Source: Meghimatium bilineatum (taxonomy: Eukaryota > Mollusca > Gastropoda > Stylommatophora > Philomycidae). From it: a stretch of 64,000 nucleotides of DNA. Below the pieces are notes generated by a model. That model did not search any database. It saw only the letters and a list, made by a program, of their open reading frames with translations, and was not told the origin of the DNA. Below, in pieces: positions 9,700 through 20,474 of this stretch. The position numbers were made by a program, and so were the translations under genes. The stretch covers positions 13,735,767 through 13,799,766 of the forward strand of contig CM067315.1 of the NCBI GenBank assembly GCA_034231615.1, in the 5' to 3' direction. Position 1 is the stretch's first letter; the number at the start of each line of letters is the position of its first letter.

Positions 9700-10650
9700 G
9701 ACGTCAGGGGTAGAAGAGTTCTCTGGACATGGTCTTCTTGTGCACTGTTTGTACGCTTGTTCCTATGGCTTCTTTGATTTCTGTAATCCATCTTTTATCT
9801 TGTCTTCCTCTGACTTTATAGCTGTGATGTCTATGTGTCATGGCCATCTGTGGCATGCTATCTGTTGGTTGTCTAGAAGTGTGTGAAAACCACTTGATCT
9901 GTTGTCTTTTGATGTGTTCCAATACTGGTATTGTTTTGGTTATCTGTCTGATGTTACAGTTTCTAATTCTATCTGACAACCCGAATATTCTTCGTAGACA
10001 TGTCATTTATGCTGTCACTATTTTTCTTTTGTCTTGTGCTGTTATTGTCCAGGTTTGGCACTGGTAGCATAGTGATGGGATAATAATAATCTTTTATAAT
10101 GCAACTTTAATGTCTATGTTTTTATTCTTAAAAATACGTGACATCTGTCCAAGGATCGGAAATGTTTTGTTACATCGATTTAGTATCTCGTTACTTTTTC
10201 CCCCTTCACTCGATAAAGTGCATCCTAAGTAAGTGAACTCCTTTACCTGTTTAAGGTGTTTATTATCGATTTATATTGTGTAATTTCTTTCTTTCTTTGC
10301 TGCTGTCATTATTTCGATCTTTTCAATATTGATCTTCATGTTGAATTTTTGACATATTGTGTGGAGTCTGTTCATATGTTCTTGCAATTGTTCTTCTGAT
10401 GTCGCTATTAGTACTTGGTCATCTACAAAGAGTAGTTCGTTCAATTTGTCTTTCATGTTATCTTCTTCGTTGGTACCTGTTAGTTTAAAGATGTGGTCCA
10501 TATATGTTATAAAAAGTAGAGGAGATAGGACACATCCCTGGCGAACTCCTAATTGGATTTGAAACTTATTGGACACTCCTGCATTTGTTCTTACTTCACA
10601 TTGGCTGAATAGAACACAATTTTCCATTTTCAAATAGAATATCATAATTA
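9700..10650 (-). pseudogene. LINE-A reverse transcriptase, C-terminal half
   Basis: The minus strand encodes, in order, LGVRQGCVLSPLLF (RT motif B), KLNELLFVDDQVLIATS (motif C, FVDD in place of the usual YADD or FADD), then EFTYLGCTLSSEGG and CLRRIFGLSDRIRNCNIRQI, KRQQIKWFSH and WITEIKEA, ending at a stop near 9705. This is the palm-to-thumb and tail part of a non-LTR retrotransposon RT, which copies RNA into DNA at a nicked target. The catalytic aspartate pair is kept, but stops and a frame change around 10.0-10.2 kb break it, and motif A and everything upstream are missing. Two further copies lie at 19.98 and 33.0 kb on the plus strand. Confidence 0.9.
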
Positions 10651-11039
10651 CAGGGGCGACGGAATAGGAACAACAGATAGAAATTCATTTGTCTACGTTT
10701 ACACGTTTACACGTTTACTATAATGCGATTAAGGAAAATATGGATGTCTGCAAAAATATTCTAAGAATCTCCCTTTCCCCCACTTCAAATTCCTTAGCAA
10801 ATTCGCATCAACGATCCTTGTTCCTTATATTTCTGTCAATCAATCTATTCACTGAGCTATCACCGTGCTGTGCTGTTTATTTTCTCAATGGAGAATTAGT
10901 TATTTTAAAAATGATAGAAATGTAGGCCTATGTATTCAGACTGATACAGCCATTGATTTGTATATCGTTATATGAGATATGTAGCGTCTTCGTTACTAAT
11001 TCTTTACTGTGTCATCATTTCAAGCAATCCAATATTCTG
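10651..11039. other. no feature recognised
   Basis: Unique-looking AT-rich sequence. A small cgtttacacgtttac duplication is at 10697-10720. No coding signal is evident. Confidence 0.5.
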
Positions 11040-11639
11040 TCTTTCACTCACTCACTCTCTCTCTCTCACAAACTCTCTCTCACTCTATCTCACACTCTCT
11101 CTTACTCTATCTCACACTCTCTATCACTCTATCTCTCACTTTATCTCACTCTCTCTCACAGTCTCTCTCACTATCTCTCTCTCTAACTCTCTCTCACTCT
11201 ATCTCTCACTTTCTCGTACACTCTCTCTCACTATCTCTCTCTCTAACTCTCTAACTCTCTCTCACTCTATCTCTCACTTTCTCTCACACTCTCTCTCACT
11301 ATCTCTCTCTAATTCTCTCACTCTCTCTCACTCTCTCTTTCTCTCTCACTCTCTCTCACACTCTCACTCTATAACTCTCTCACTCTCTCTCTCACTTTCT
11401 CTCACACACACATACTCTCTCTCTCACTCTCTATTTCTCTCTCACACACTCTCTCTCACTTTATCTCTCTCTCTAACTCTATCAGTCTCTCTCTCTCTCT
11501 CTCACTGTCTCATTATCTCTCTCTCTAACTCTCTCTCACTCTCTCTCACACTCTCTCACTCTCTCTCACTTTATCTCTCTCTCTAACTCTCTCAGTCTCT
11601 CTCTCTCTCTCTCACTGTCTCATTCTCTCTCTAACTCTC

Positions 11640-11673
<34 letters not shown>

Positions 11674-11695
11674 ACATCTCTCTCTCACTCTCTGT
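11040..11695. repeat. polypyrimidine (CT)n tract, about 650 bp
   Basis: Nearly pure ctctct with regular ca, at and aact interruptions. The plus strand is almost all pyrimidine with adenines. It encodes long serine-leucine-histidine frames that are an artefact. A second, more regular tract of the same kind is at 14.68-15.66 kb. Confidence 0.95.
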
Positions 11696-12125
11696 CGCCA
11701 TCTCTTGTTGATTCTAGCCATTTTTACACTGTATTCCAAACCCCCTTCTTCTCATGATTGTTGTCAACATGTGGACTTTTTCTGTCTGATAATAAGTAAC
11801 TTTCTCTTGGTGTCAAACTCTCACCTACTTTATAATTGATTATTTTGTCTACCATTGGAACGTCTCCACGTTCTTATGTAAGCTCAGGTCGGTATACAGG
11901 TGACGGAGAAAGTGTTGAATTCTTTAAACCCCTAGTTTTAGGAAAATATAGCACGTTATTTATGTACTACAATACATAACAAGTAAAAACAAAGAAGGTT
12001 AGTCCCCTCTTGTACGATAAAACTGATGAAAATAAAGTAGTTCTCTCTCCAAAAAGAGGTTTTCCAAAATTAAGTGAAAAGGTTTTCTAAGGTAGACTAC
12101 TCCCAACTATATTTTTCTTTTGCAT
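11696..12125. other. no feature recognised
   Basis: Low-complexity AT-rich sequence without a recognisable gene or repeat family. Confidence 0.4.
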
Positions 12126-12262
12126 AGCGGTATCTATGGTTCTAACCATGATAATCAGCAAAGACACAGAAGAACTAGAGCTAAACATAAACATACATGG
12201 AGAGGAACTACAACAAGTAAAATATTATCAATATCTTGGACTTGTGTTTTTATCCTTTCCAC
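12126..12262 (+). pseudogene. LINE reverse transcriptase thumb fragment
   Basis: The plus strand encodes MIISKDTEELELNINIHG followed by EELQQVKYYQYLGLVF. This is the stretch just after the YADD box of LINE RTs, where K-M-I-S-x-x and then Y-x-YLG-x-x-F are conserved. Only about 45 residues are preserved. A 50-bp minisatellite begins about 40 bases downstream. Confidence 0.75.
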
Positions 12263-12303
12263 TGAACGATGGACGTCTGTAAGTAACTATATCGCTAGTA
12301 TAG

Positions 12304-13530
12304 TAAGCTAGTTGTACGAGATATCTAGTTCTAGTACTTAAACACTGGTAACCAAGCTAGTTGTATGAGAGAAATAGTTCTGGTACTTACAACACTGGTA
12401 ACCAAGCTAGTTGTACGAGATATCTAGTTCTAGTACTTACAACACTGGTAACCAAGCTAGTTGTACGAGATATCTAGTTCTAGTACTTACAACACTGGTA
12501 ACCAAGCTAGTTGTACGAGATATCTAGTTCTAGTACTTAAACACTGGTAACCAAGCTAGTTGTATGAGAGAAATAGTTCTGGTACTTACAACACTGGTAA
12601 CCAAGCTAGTTGTACGAGATATCTAGTTCTAGTACTTACAACACTGGTAACCAAGCTAGTTGTACGAGATATCTAGTTCTAGTACTTACAACACTGGTAA
12701 CCAAGCTAGTTGTACGAGATATCTAGTTCTAGTACTTACAACACTGGTAACCAAGCTAGTTGTATGAGAGAACTAGTTCTGGTGCATACAACACTGGTAA
12801 CCTAGCTAGTTGTATGAGAGAAATAGTTCTGGTACTTACAACACTGGTAACCAAGCTAGTTGTATGAGAGAAATAGTTCTGGTACTTACAACACTGGTAA
12901 CCAAGCTAGTTGTATGAGAGAAATAGTTCTGGTACTTACAACACTGGTAACCAAGCTAGTTGTACGAGATATCTAGTTCTAGTACTTACAACACTGGTAA
13001 CCAAGCTAGTTGTACGAGATATCTAGTTCTAGTACTTACAACACTGGTAACCAAGCTAGTTGTATGAGATATCTAGTTCTAGTACTTACAACACTGGTAA
13101 CCAAGCTAGTTGTATGAGAGAACTAGTTCTGGTGCATACAACACTGGTAACCTAGCTAGTTGTATGAGAGAACTAGTTCTAGTACTTACAACACTGGTAA
13201 CCTAGCTAGTTGTATGAGATATCTAGTTCTAGTACTTAAACACTGGTAACCAAGCTAGTTGTATGAGAGAACTAGTTCTGGTGCTTACAACACTGGTAAC
13301 TAAGCTAGTTGTACGAAATAGCTAGTTCTAGTACTTGCAACACTGGTTACCAAGCTAGTTGTACAAGATAATTAGTTCTGGTACTTACAACACTCGTTAC
13401 CAAGCTAGTTGCTCGAGAGAACTAGTTCTGGTACTTACAATACTGAATACCTAGCTAGTTGTACGAGATAACTAGTTGTGGTACTTACAATACTGAATAC
13501 CTAGCTAGTTGTACGAGATAACTAGTTCTA
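12304..13530. repeat. minisatellite, 50-bp unit, about 24 copies
   Basis: Units beginning aagctagttgtacgagatat alternate with units beginning aagctagttgtatgagagaa. A four-unit block (short-spacer type, agag type, two agat types) occurs twice in succession at the left end. Type strings later in the array are also reused, so the array grew by block duplication. The last copies near 13.3-13.5 kb are the most diverged. The unit has stops in several frames and no coding interpretation. Confidence 0.92.
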
Positions 13531-13714
13531 CCTTTTTCCTTAGACATCCCATTTCACATTTAGTAAGCTTTCTCTCGTGTTCTTTTGTTAGTTCCCGTGT
13601 TTGACATTGCTAACACAATGTTGGTTTGCAGATTAAATTTATGTTTGTTTTTTTGGTTTCCAATTTGATAGATTTTAGTGTCCAATTTTAAAATTAGTTT
13701 AAGTTCATAATTTA

Positions 13715-13830
13715 CATAGTTGATTTGTTTTGAATTTTCGACTCCATCTCTCTGTCTCTTCTTCCGTCGTCTGTAAAAATGCTCTCAAGATATTTCAATT
13801 CATTCGTGTGGGGTAACAACCCTAAACAGG
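13715..13830 (-). pseudogene. LINE-F reverse transcriptase thumb fragment
   Basis: The minus strand encodes NELKYLESIFTDDGRRDRE followed by MESKIQNKS. This is the Y-L-GS-I-T-D-DGR-x-x-x-EI-x-x-RI block of RTE-like elements. The better copy at 40.70-41.24 kb begins just C-terminal of this block, and both probably belong to the same group. Confidence 0.7.
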
Positions 13831-13875
13831 AAGTAGGTGGCTGGGGTAACACTGGGAAAATGTCAAGATATACAA

Positions 13876-14268
13876 AAATAGGTAGGTGTGTTACTAAAAT
13901 AAAACAACTTAACAACGAGATACAGGGACAGACGACGTTTCGACTATAAAGCCTTCATCAGGACAAACATAAGACCACAGTAAAACAAATCTTCACCCCA
14001 TACGTTTTTCTCACCTGTCATGCTTCCACATCTTTGCTTTCTCCATTACCTATCTGCTATTGTCCTCATCTCCTCCTTATTATAACCCTATTTGTCTCCA
14101 TGTAAGATTTGTTTTATTGTGGTCGTTTGTCCCGATGAAGGCTTTATAGTCGAAACGTCGTCTGTCCCGATGAATGTTTTATAGTCGAAACATCGTCTGT
14201 CCCTGTATCTCGTTGTTAAGTTATTTTATGTTTTATTTTGGTAACACACATACCTATTCAATTCATGC
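13876..14268. mobile_element. large inverted repeat with GAAAC core boxes (Penelope-like?)
   Basis: The left arm (13876-13990) and right arm (14104-14268) are reverse complements. They share ggtaggtgtgttac / gtaacacacatacc at the tips and the segment gatgaaggctttatagtcga. The right arm holds this segment twice. On the minus strand of the left arm the order is CTGATGA, 13 bases, GAAAC, which are the invariant boxes of a hammerhead ribozyme. Animal Penelope-like retroelements are known to carry such ribozymes. Stem II pairs poorly here, so ribozyme activity is doubtful. No Penelope protein is visible nearby. Confidence 0.55.
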
Positions 14269-14274
14269 ACTTGT

Positions 14275-14681
14275 TTCAGTAATTAACCATTTATCTTGAA
14301 ATGATCTGAAGGCATTGAAGGTAATAAACCACCACGACACACGGCCTACACAAACACAGTATCAGTTCATCTTGTGATGTGGAACTTCTCTGAGTACGAA
14401 GTTTTCACTTAAGGTATTGCATACCGCTAAGACTACACATCTTCTGGGTACCAGAGAAGATATAGAAAAGCAATCTCACTGTACGTACACAGGAAGCCAG
14501 CGATAATCTTTCCTAATTCCCGGGATCATAACATTCAATCATTTATTTAATTGTTAATGATTCACTTACACATTTTATAGAAATATTTTGTAATGAAAGA
14601 CTATATGTCAGAAAAGCAACACACACGCACTCCAGCACATACGTTCACACCCCCCCACGCATCGCCTACGTACCCCCCTCT
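14275..14681. other. no feature recognised
   Basis: No gene, RNA or repeat family recognised. Confidence 0.4.
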
Positions 14682-15660
14682 CTCTCTCTCTCTAACTCTC
14701 TCTCTCACTTTCTCTCACACACACTCTCTCTCACTCTCTCTCTCTAACTCTCTCTCTCACTTTCTCTCACACACACTCTCTCTCACTCTCTCTCTCTCTA
14801 ACTCTCTCTCTCACTTTCTCTCACACACACTCTCTCTCACTCTCTCTCTCTCTAACTCTCTCTCTCACTTTCTCTCACACACACTCTCTCTCACTCTCTC
14901 TCTCTCTAACTCTCTCTCTCACTTTCTCTCACACACACTCTCTCTCACTCTCTCTCTCTCTAACTCTCTCTCTCACTTTCTCTCACACACACTCTCTCTC
15001 ACTCTCTCTCTCTAACTCTCTCTCTCACTTTCTCTCACACACACTCTCTCTCACTCTCTCTCTCTCTAACTCTCTCTCTCACTTTCTCTCACACACACTC
15101 TCTCTCACTCTCTCTCTCTCTAACTCTCTCTCTCACTTTCTCTCACACACACTCTCTCTCACTCTCTCTCTCTCTAACTCTCTCTCTCACTTTCTCTCAC
15201 ACACACTCTCTCTCACTCTCTCTCTCTAACTCTCTCTCTCTCTCTCACTTTCTCTCACACACACTCTCTCTATAACTTTCTCTCTCTCTTTCTCTCTCAC
15301 TTTCTCTCACACACACACTCTCTCTCTCTAACTCTCTCTCTCACTTTCTCTCACACACACTCTCTCTCTCACTCTCTCTCACACTCTCTCTCACTTTATC
15401 TCTCTCTCTAAATATCTCACTCTCTCTCACTCTCTCTCTCTCACTCTCTCTCTCACTCTCTCTCTCACTCTCTCTCTCTCACTCTCTCTCACTTTCTCTC
15501 ACACACACTCTCTCTCTCACTCTCTCTCTTTCACTCTCTCTCACACTCTCTCTCACTTTATCTCTCTCTCTAAATATCTCACTCTCTCTCACACTCTCTC
15601 TCACTTTATCTCTCTCTAAATATCTCACTCTCTCTATCTCTCTCATCAAGATCTCTATCT
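14682..15660. repeat. polypyrimidine (CT)n tract with roughly 54-bp superunit
   Basis: The segment aactctctctctcactttct then ctcacacacactctc recurs every 52-56 bases about ten times, so this is a minisatellite built from a CT microsatellite. Toward 15.4 kb the regularity dissolves. The frame of 140 serine-leucine-histidine residues is an artefact. Confidence 0.95.
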
Positions 15661-15664
15661 CTAT

Positions 15665-15696
15665 CTATGTGTGTATATATATATACACACACATAC
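15665..15696. repeat. alternating gtgtgtatatatatacacac palindrome
   Basis: A near-perfect palindrome of alternating purine-pyrimidine steps, able to extrude a cruciform. Confidence 0.7.
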
Positions 15697-15699
15697 ACT

Positions 15700-16210
15700 T
15701 ACCAATTTATTTTAATATTGATTGTATATTGTGTGCCTTATTCACAGTCCCTCCATTGGCACCTTCTCAGAAACGTGCCATATCAAAATATACCCAAGTT
15801 TCTTAATTATGAAACTTATCAATCCTAGAGAAAGTATTACACATCGCCAAGTTTCTATATTTTAATAGGATCACATATGAACATTCTAGATATTTGAAGA
15901 GAGACAATCCGATTTGGTGATTGTGTAATAGTACAGGAGAGATGTTTTACGTTACAGAGTTGATTACGTTATACGGTGACGGGGAATGGTGTCCTGCACG
16001 CGAGGATGACAAATTATTCGAATATACAGACCGTATAACAGATGATTTAGATTGAGTTATGAATGAGTGACAAGAGTCCCCCGTGTGTTATTGGGGCATG
16101 AAATGGGACAAAAAGAACGTAAAAGTAACATTTCTCATTTTTCGCTACATTGAAGCGTAGTAGGTAATACAGTGTTACGACTGGATTCTTATCATGGCCA
16201 ACAGCCCATC
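15700..16210. other. mostly unrecognised; decayed DR1 5' end at 16.08-16.13 kb
   Basis: The only hint is ccgtgtgttattggggcatg at 16081, which resembles the DR1 5' end near 56.96 kb (catgtgttgctggggcccga). Nothing else stands out. Confidence 0.35.
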
Positions 16211-16216
16211 GTACAT

Positions 16217-16650
16217 AGCCTAGATATGATTGTACCTAGATATGATTGTACCTAGATATGATTGTACCTAGATATGACTGTACCTACATATGATTGTACC
16301 TAGATATCATTGTACCTACATATGATTGTACCTAGATATCATTGTACCTACATACGATTGTACCTAGATATGACTGTGCCTAGATATGACTGTACCTAGA
16401 TATGACTGTACCTAGATATGACTGTACCTAGATATGACTGTATATAGATATGATTGTACCTATATATGACTGTACCTACATATGATTGTACCTAGATATG
16501 ACTGTACCTAGATATGACTGTACCTAGATATGATTGTACCTAGATATGACTGTACCTAGATATGACTGTACCTAGATATGATTGTACCTAGATACGATGT
16601 ATCAAGATATGATTGTACTTAGGTATGATTGTACCTAGATATGATGTAAT
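16217..16650. repeat. minisatellite, 16-bp unit, about 27 copies
   Basis: The unit tagatatgattgtacc repeats with variants carrying gact for gatt and tacatatg for tagatatg. Confidence 0.95.
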
Positions 16651-16892
16651 TAATAAATAATTTATTAATGTCCATAAATAATGTAAATAATTGATTACCA
16701 ATGTTTAACCTTCCCCCAACGTTAACAACTGACAAAAAACAGGAACACTTAGGCTTAATTATTTCAACAATAAAAAATGTTTTAACCCCACCACCACGCT
16801 CTATAAACATATGTTTGCATAAAAATACGAAAACAATATATGTTTTGTTACATAATTTAAAAAAAATGTTTACCGTTAAACAAGTTTAGTGG

Positions 16893-17370
16893 TGCATTAA
16901 AAACACAAATGTTGACATCAAATTTGTGCTTAAAGGCAGTAACATTGACATCAAATTGGTGCATAAAGCGGTAATGTTGACATCAAATTGGTGCATAAAG
17001 CGGTAATGTTGGCATCAAATTGTTGCATAAAGCGGTAATGTTGGTATCAAATTGTTGCATAAAACGGTAATGTTGACATCAAATTGTTGCATACAGCGGT
17101 AATGTTGGCATCAAATTGTTGCATAAAGCGGTAATGTTGGTATCAAATTGTTGCATAAAACGGTAATACTGGCATCAACCTGTTGCATAAAGCGGTAATG
17201 TTAGCATATTATTGGTGCAGAAAGCGGTAACGTTGGCATCAAATTATTGCATTTAACGGTAATGATGGCATCAAATTGTTGCATAAAACGGTAATACTGG
17301 CATCAAACTGTTGCATAAAGCGGTAACGGTGGCATCAAATTGTTGCATAAAAGCATTAATGTTGACATCA
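16893..17370. repeat. minisatellite, 32-bp unit, about 14 copies
   Basis: Units starting taatgttggcatcaaattgt and continuing tgcataaagcgg repeat every 32 bases with moderate divergence. Confidence 0.92.
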
Positions 17371-17475
17371 ATTACTTTTCCGTGATTTTCATTGCTCAGT
17401 TTGTATATGCCGTGTACCAATAGACAATGTAAAATCACAGTAAAAGTCAAAGTAAAAGTCAAATATCATCTCTGT
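17370..17475. mobile_element. MT2 foldback element copy
   Basis: The left arm ccgtgattttcattg and right arm caatgtaaaatcac form an imperfect hairpin with ctttga-type outer arms. Related elements are at 17.62, 26.81 and 45.28 kb. It directly follows the 32-bp array. Confidence 0.5.
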
Positions 17476-17619
17476 ATAAGGATTATCACTGGACTGTGTA
17501 ATTGAGGGACTCGGGAAACGCACCCAGGTAGATATTCTTATGTCCCACTTAATCATTGTATATTCATGCTAAAACTGTCCCTAGACAATATAGCCCTAGG
17601 GACACATTGGGAATCAGTT

Positions 17620-17735
17620 TTCTAAAGTAAAACACACACATCAGTTTGACTTTTCTGATGATTTTATTGGCTGTCACAACACAAAGTGAACTATGACAAT
17701 CACATAAAAAATCAAATGAGATGTTAGAAGGATGG
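17620..17735. mobile_element. MT2 foldback element copy
   Basis: It starts with agttttctaaagtaaaac, as the 26.8-kb copy starts with agctttctaaagtaactc, and contains ttgacttttctgatgatttt then the antisense aatcacataaaaaatcaaat. No protein is encoded. Confidence 0.5.
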
Positions 17736-17953
17736 TTTTAAATGAGATTAAAGGTCTTATATTGATGATTGATCACGCTTGAGATGTAGTGTTAAGTCAT
17801 TCGCCCCCCGAACAGCCGACTATGGTTTCGAATACACTCACTATTCGTAGTTTGAAAATGTGTTTTTTTTTCGGATTAAAACAAAATTAGTAATACTTTG
17901 ATATGATTACAAAGCCAAACTTCCTGTTTGTTGCAGCCGAGACTGTCTGGGGA

Positions 17954-18167
17954 TATAGAAGTACCTGTTCGCTAAATGAAGTTGGACCCCACTCGTTACT
18001 TGTGATTATAATTTGGCTTTTAGTTGGTTACTATTTATATACTTGGAATCGCCTTGACTATTTCTGACATGTGGTTAGAAGTATATAAATAGTAACCAAC
18101 TAAAAGCCAAACAATAACCACAACACGTAACGCATAGGGTTCATTATCATTTAGCGAACATGTCTTC
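17954..18167. mobile_element. MT1 foldback (MITE-like) element, best hairpin
   Basis: The arms tttggcttttagttggttac and its complement near 18085-18110 are perfectly inverted through tatttatatactt. Outer arms tgttcgctaaat / atttagcgaaca complete a hairpin of about 210 bp. Such gene-free foldback elements are normally mobilised in trans by a DNA transposase. I could not assign a target-site duplication or superfamily. Related copies lie at 18.37, 37.46, 43.64, 49.21, 54.29, 56.01, 61.45 and 62.04 kb. Confidence 0.75.
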
Positions 18168-18371
18168 TAAACCGAAGATGGGTCACGGCTGTAGCACTAG
18201 TACAGGCAGACAGACAGACAGACATATCGACAAAGCTGAGATGTGAACATGTCTTGAACGTTGTGACGTATACGTCACATGACATCTGAAGATAGAAACC
18301 AAGACAAGACAAGATAAGTAGAAAGTATAACATTTTGTTACAGTCCTGGCTCGTGACCTGCGACATCCTGT

Positions 18372-18558
18372 AAGACCTTTCAACAAAAATATAAACGTGA
18401 CCTGAAATGCCCATTTTGATTATTTCCGTGCATTTAATTTTCGACCTTGACTCCTTTTGGCAAGCGGTTGAAGTATATAAATATTGACCAAGGAAAATCA
18501 CGACAATAATAAAATACGTAACAAATGAAGTCATAATTAATAATGTACAGAGGTCTTC
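18372..18558. mobile_element. MT1 foldback element copy
   Basis: It has ttgattatttccgtgc, then agtatataaatattgacc and aaaatcacgacaataataaa, ending tgtacagaggtcttct. The right arm is well kept and the left arm diverged. Confidence 0.65.
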
Positions 18559-18559
18559 T

Positions 18560-19150
18560 AACCAACGCAAGTCACGCTCCAGGCAAGGTAACTGAAGTCA
18601 ATGACCTATTTAGATAAGTTATCTGGATTGACAGAAGCACAGATGAGACATTCACATCACAGTTTTGTTGTTCCGTCTGTCTGTACTAGTTACGCAACAA
18701 AACGAGACGTTTAGCAGTCAATGTGTTCTTGGATTTGTTTGATCCTGGATTAGGCTGCGGAAACATTTGTTTATTGTTTTTTAATTGGTAGAATCCAGAA
18801 TTTGTAATTTGCTTCCAATTTTGTTGCTTGTGTCAAGTAAACTTCTTTTGTTGTGAGGTTGTTTACCTGTAGAAGAAGAGGTGAAGAAACGATAATGATA
18901 AGCCGCATATGGCAGAGAGAAAGAAAGAGAGAGAGAGAGAGAGGAGTAGGAGAATGGAGGGAGTGCAGAGAAGAAAGCAGAAGTGAGAAAAACGAAAAAG
19001 AACGTAAGAATAAAATTGATAATGAGAGGAAATGAGAGGAAAAGAGAAAAGGAGGAAGGAGATAAGAGATTAAGAAAGAGAGTGTGCGAGGAATAGTACA
19101 GAGGAAACGACGCATTATTTAAAAAAAAACACCCATTTTTTTGGATTAAA
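18560..19150. other. mostly unrecognised; purine-rich stretch 18.92-19.09 kb
   Basis: A GA-rich tract (gagagagagag and aggaaatgagaggaaaagag) lies at 18920-19090. No gene is recognised. Confidence 0.45.
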
Positions 19151-19152
19151 AT

Positions 19153-19972
19153 ATGTCTAAATATGTCTATGTCATTTTGTTTCCTTAATAACCTTTACTA
19201 AAATATGTCTATATCTGTCATTACTTTCCTCAATAACCTTTACTGAAATATGTCTATATCTGTCATTACTTTCCTCAATAACCGTCACTAAAATATGTCT
19301 ATATCTGTCATTACTTTCCTCAATAACCTTTACTGAAATATGTCTATATCTGTCATTACTTTCCTCAATAACCTTTACTGAAATATGTCTATATCTGTCA
19401 TTACTTTCCTCAATAACCGTCACTAAAATATGTCTATATCTGTCATTACTTTCCTCAATAACCGGTACTAAAATATGTCTATATCTGTCATTACTTTCCT
19501 CAATAACCTTTACTGAAATATGTCTATATCTGTCATTACTTTCCTCAATAACCGTCACTAAAATATGTCTATATCTGTCATTACTTTCCTCAATAACCGT
19601 CACTAAAATATGTCTATATCTGTCATTACTTTCCTCAATAACCGGTACTAAAATATGTCTATATCTGTCATTACTTTCCTCAATAACCTTTACTGAAATA
19701 TGTCTATATCTGTCATTACTTTCCTCAATAACCGTCACTAAAATATGTCTATATCTGTCATTACTTTCCTCAATAACCGTCACTAAAATATGTCTATATC
19801 TGTCATTACTTTCCTCAATAACCGGTACTAAAATATGTCTATATCTGTCATTACTTTCCTCAAAAACCGGTACTAAAATATGTCTATATCTGTCATTACT
19901 TTCCTCAATAACCCTCACTAAAATATGTCTATATCTGTCATTACTTTCCTCAATAACCGGTACTAAAATATG
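19153..19972. repeat. minisatellite, 45-bp unit, about 18 copies, LINE-E 3' end origin
   Basis: Units aaaatatgtctatatctgtc then attactttcctcaataacc repeat every 45 bases. Unit variants (ctttactg, cgtcact, cgtcact, cggtact) form a four-unit, 180-bp block that is reiterated. The unit matches bases 25733-25778, the end of the LINE-E frame: 17 of the first 19 bases agree, and about 35 of 45 overall in my hand alignment. A 278-residue minus frame is an artefact of the 45-bp length. Confidence 0.92.
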
Positions 19973-19979
19973 TGAACAT

Positions 19980-20445
19980 GAGCACCAAAATTGCACCATA
20001 TAAAACAATCAACATACCATCAATATGCTATCAGTGTCAAACGTGGACATTAATAATGAAAGACAAATAGAAAAAAATTCTACAACAGAAATGACTTGTC
20101 TAGGTTGAATTTTCGGAGTAATAATGAGAGACAGAAACAGATAATGAAACACTAAAAGACTAAGAAACACAATGTCAATCCCGGATTACACCAGAAGACA
20201 CCAGAATAATTGTTTCTCACGTGCTTCCAGACTACCAGCAGAATGTGCCACTAAAAAAAGTACAAAATCATTGCTATACATGTACAATGGATACAAAGTC
20301 AGAGGCATTACAGGAAAAAGATGGCTTACAGAAATTAAAAGAGTCCACAAAAAACCCCATCTATGAAGCACCTCCCCCCCCCCAATGTAATCTCCAGAGA
20401 ACTCTACTTCCTCTGACGCTGCAAGGCACAAATGATTAAATCGAA
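19980..20445 (+). pseudogene. LINE-A RT tail fragment
   Basis: It aligns with the LINE-A copies at 9.7-10.0 kb (minus) and 33.83-34.31 kb. Shared strings are caccatataaaac, acaacagaaatga, atgcttccagactacc-like cgtgcttccagactacc and agagaactct. Stops and frameshifts abound. It lies between two minisatellites derived from a different LINE, so it is either an insertion or part of a mosaic. Confidence 0.8.
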
Positions 20446-20474
20446 AACAAAGAAAAATAAAAGTCATCATCTGT

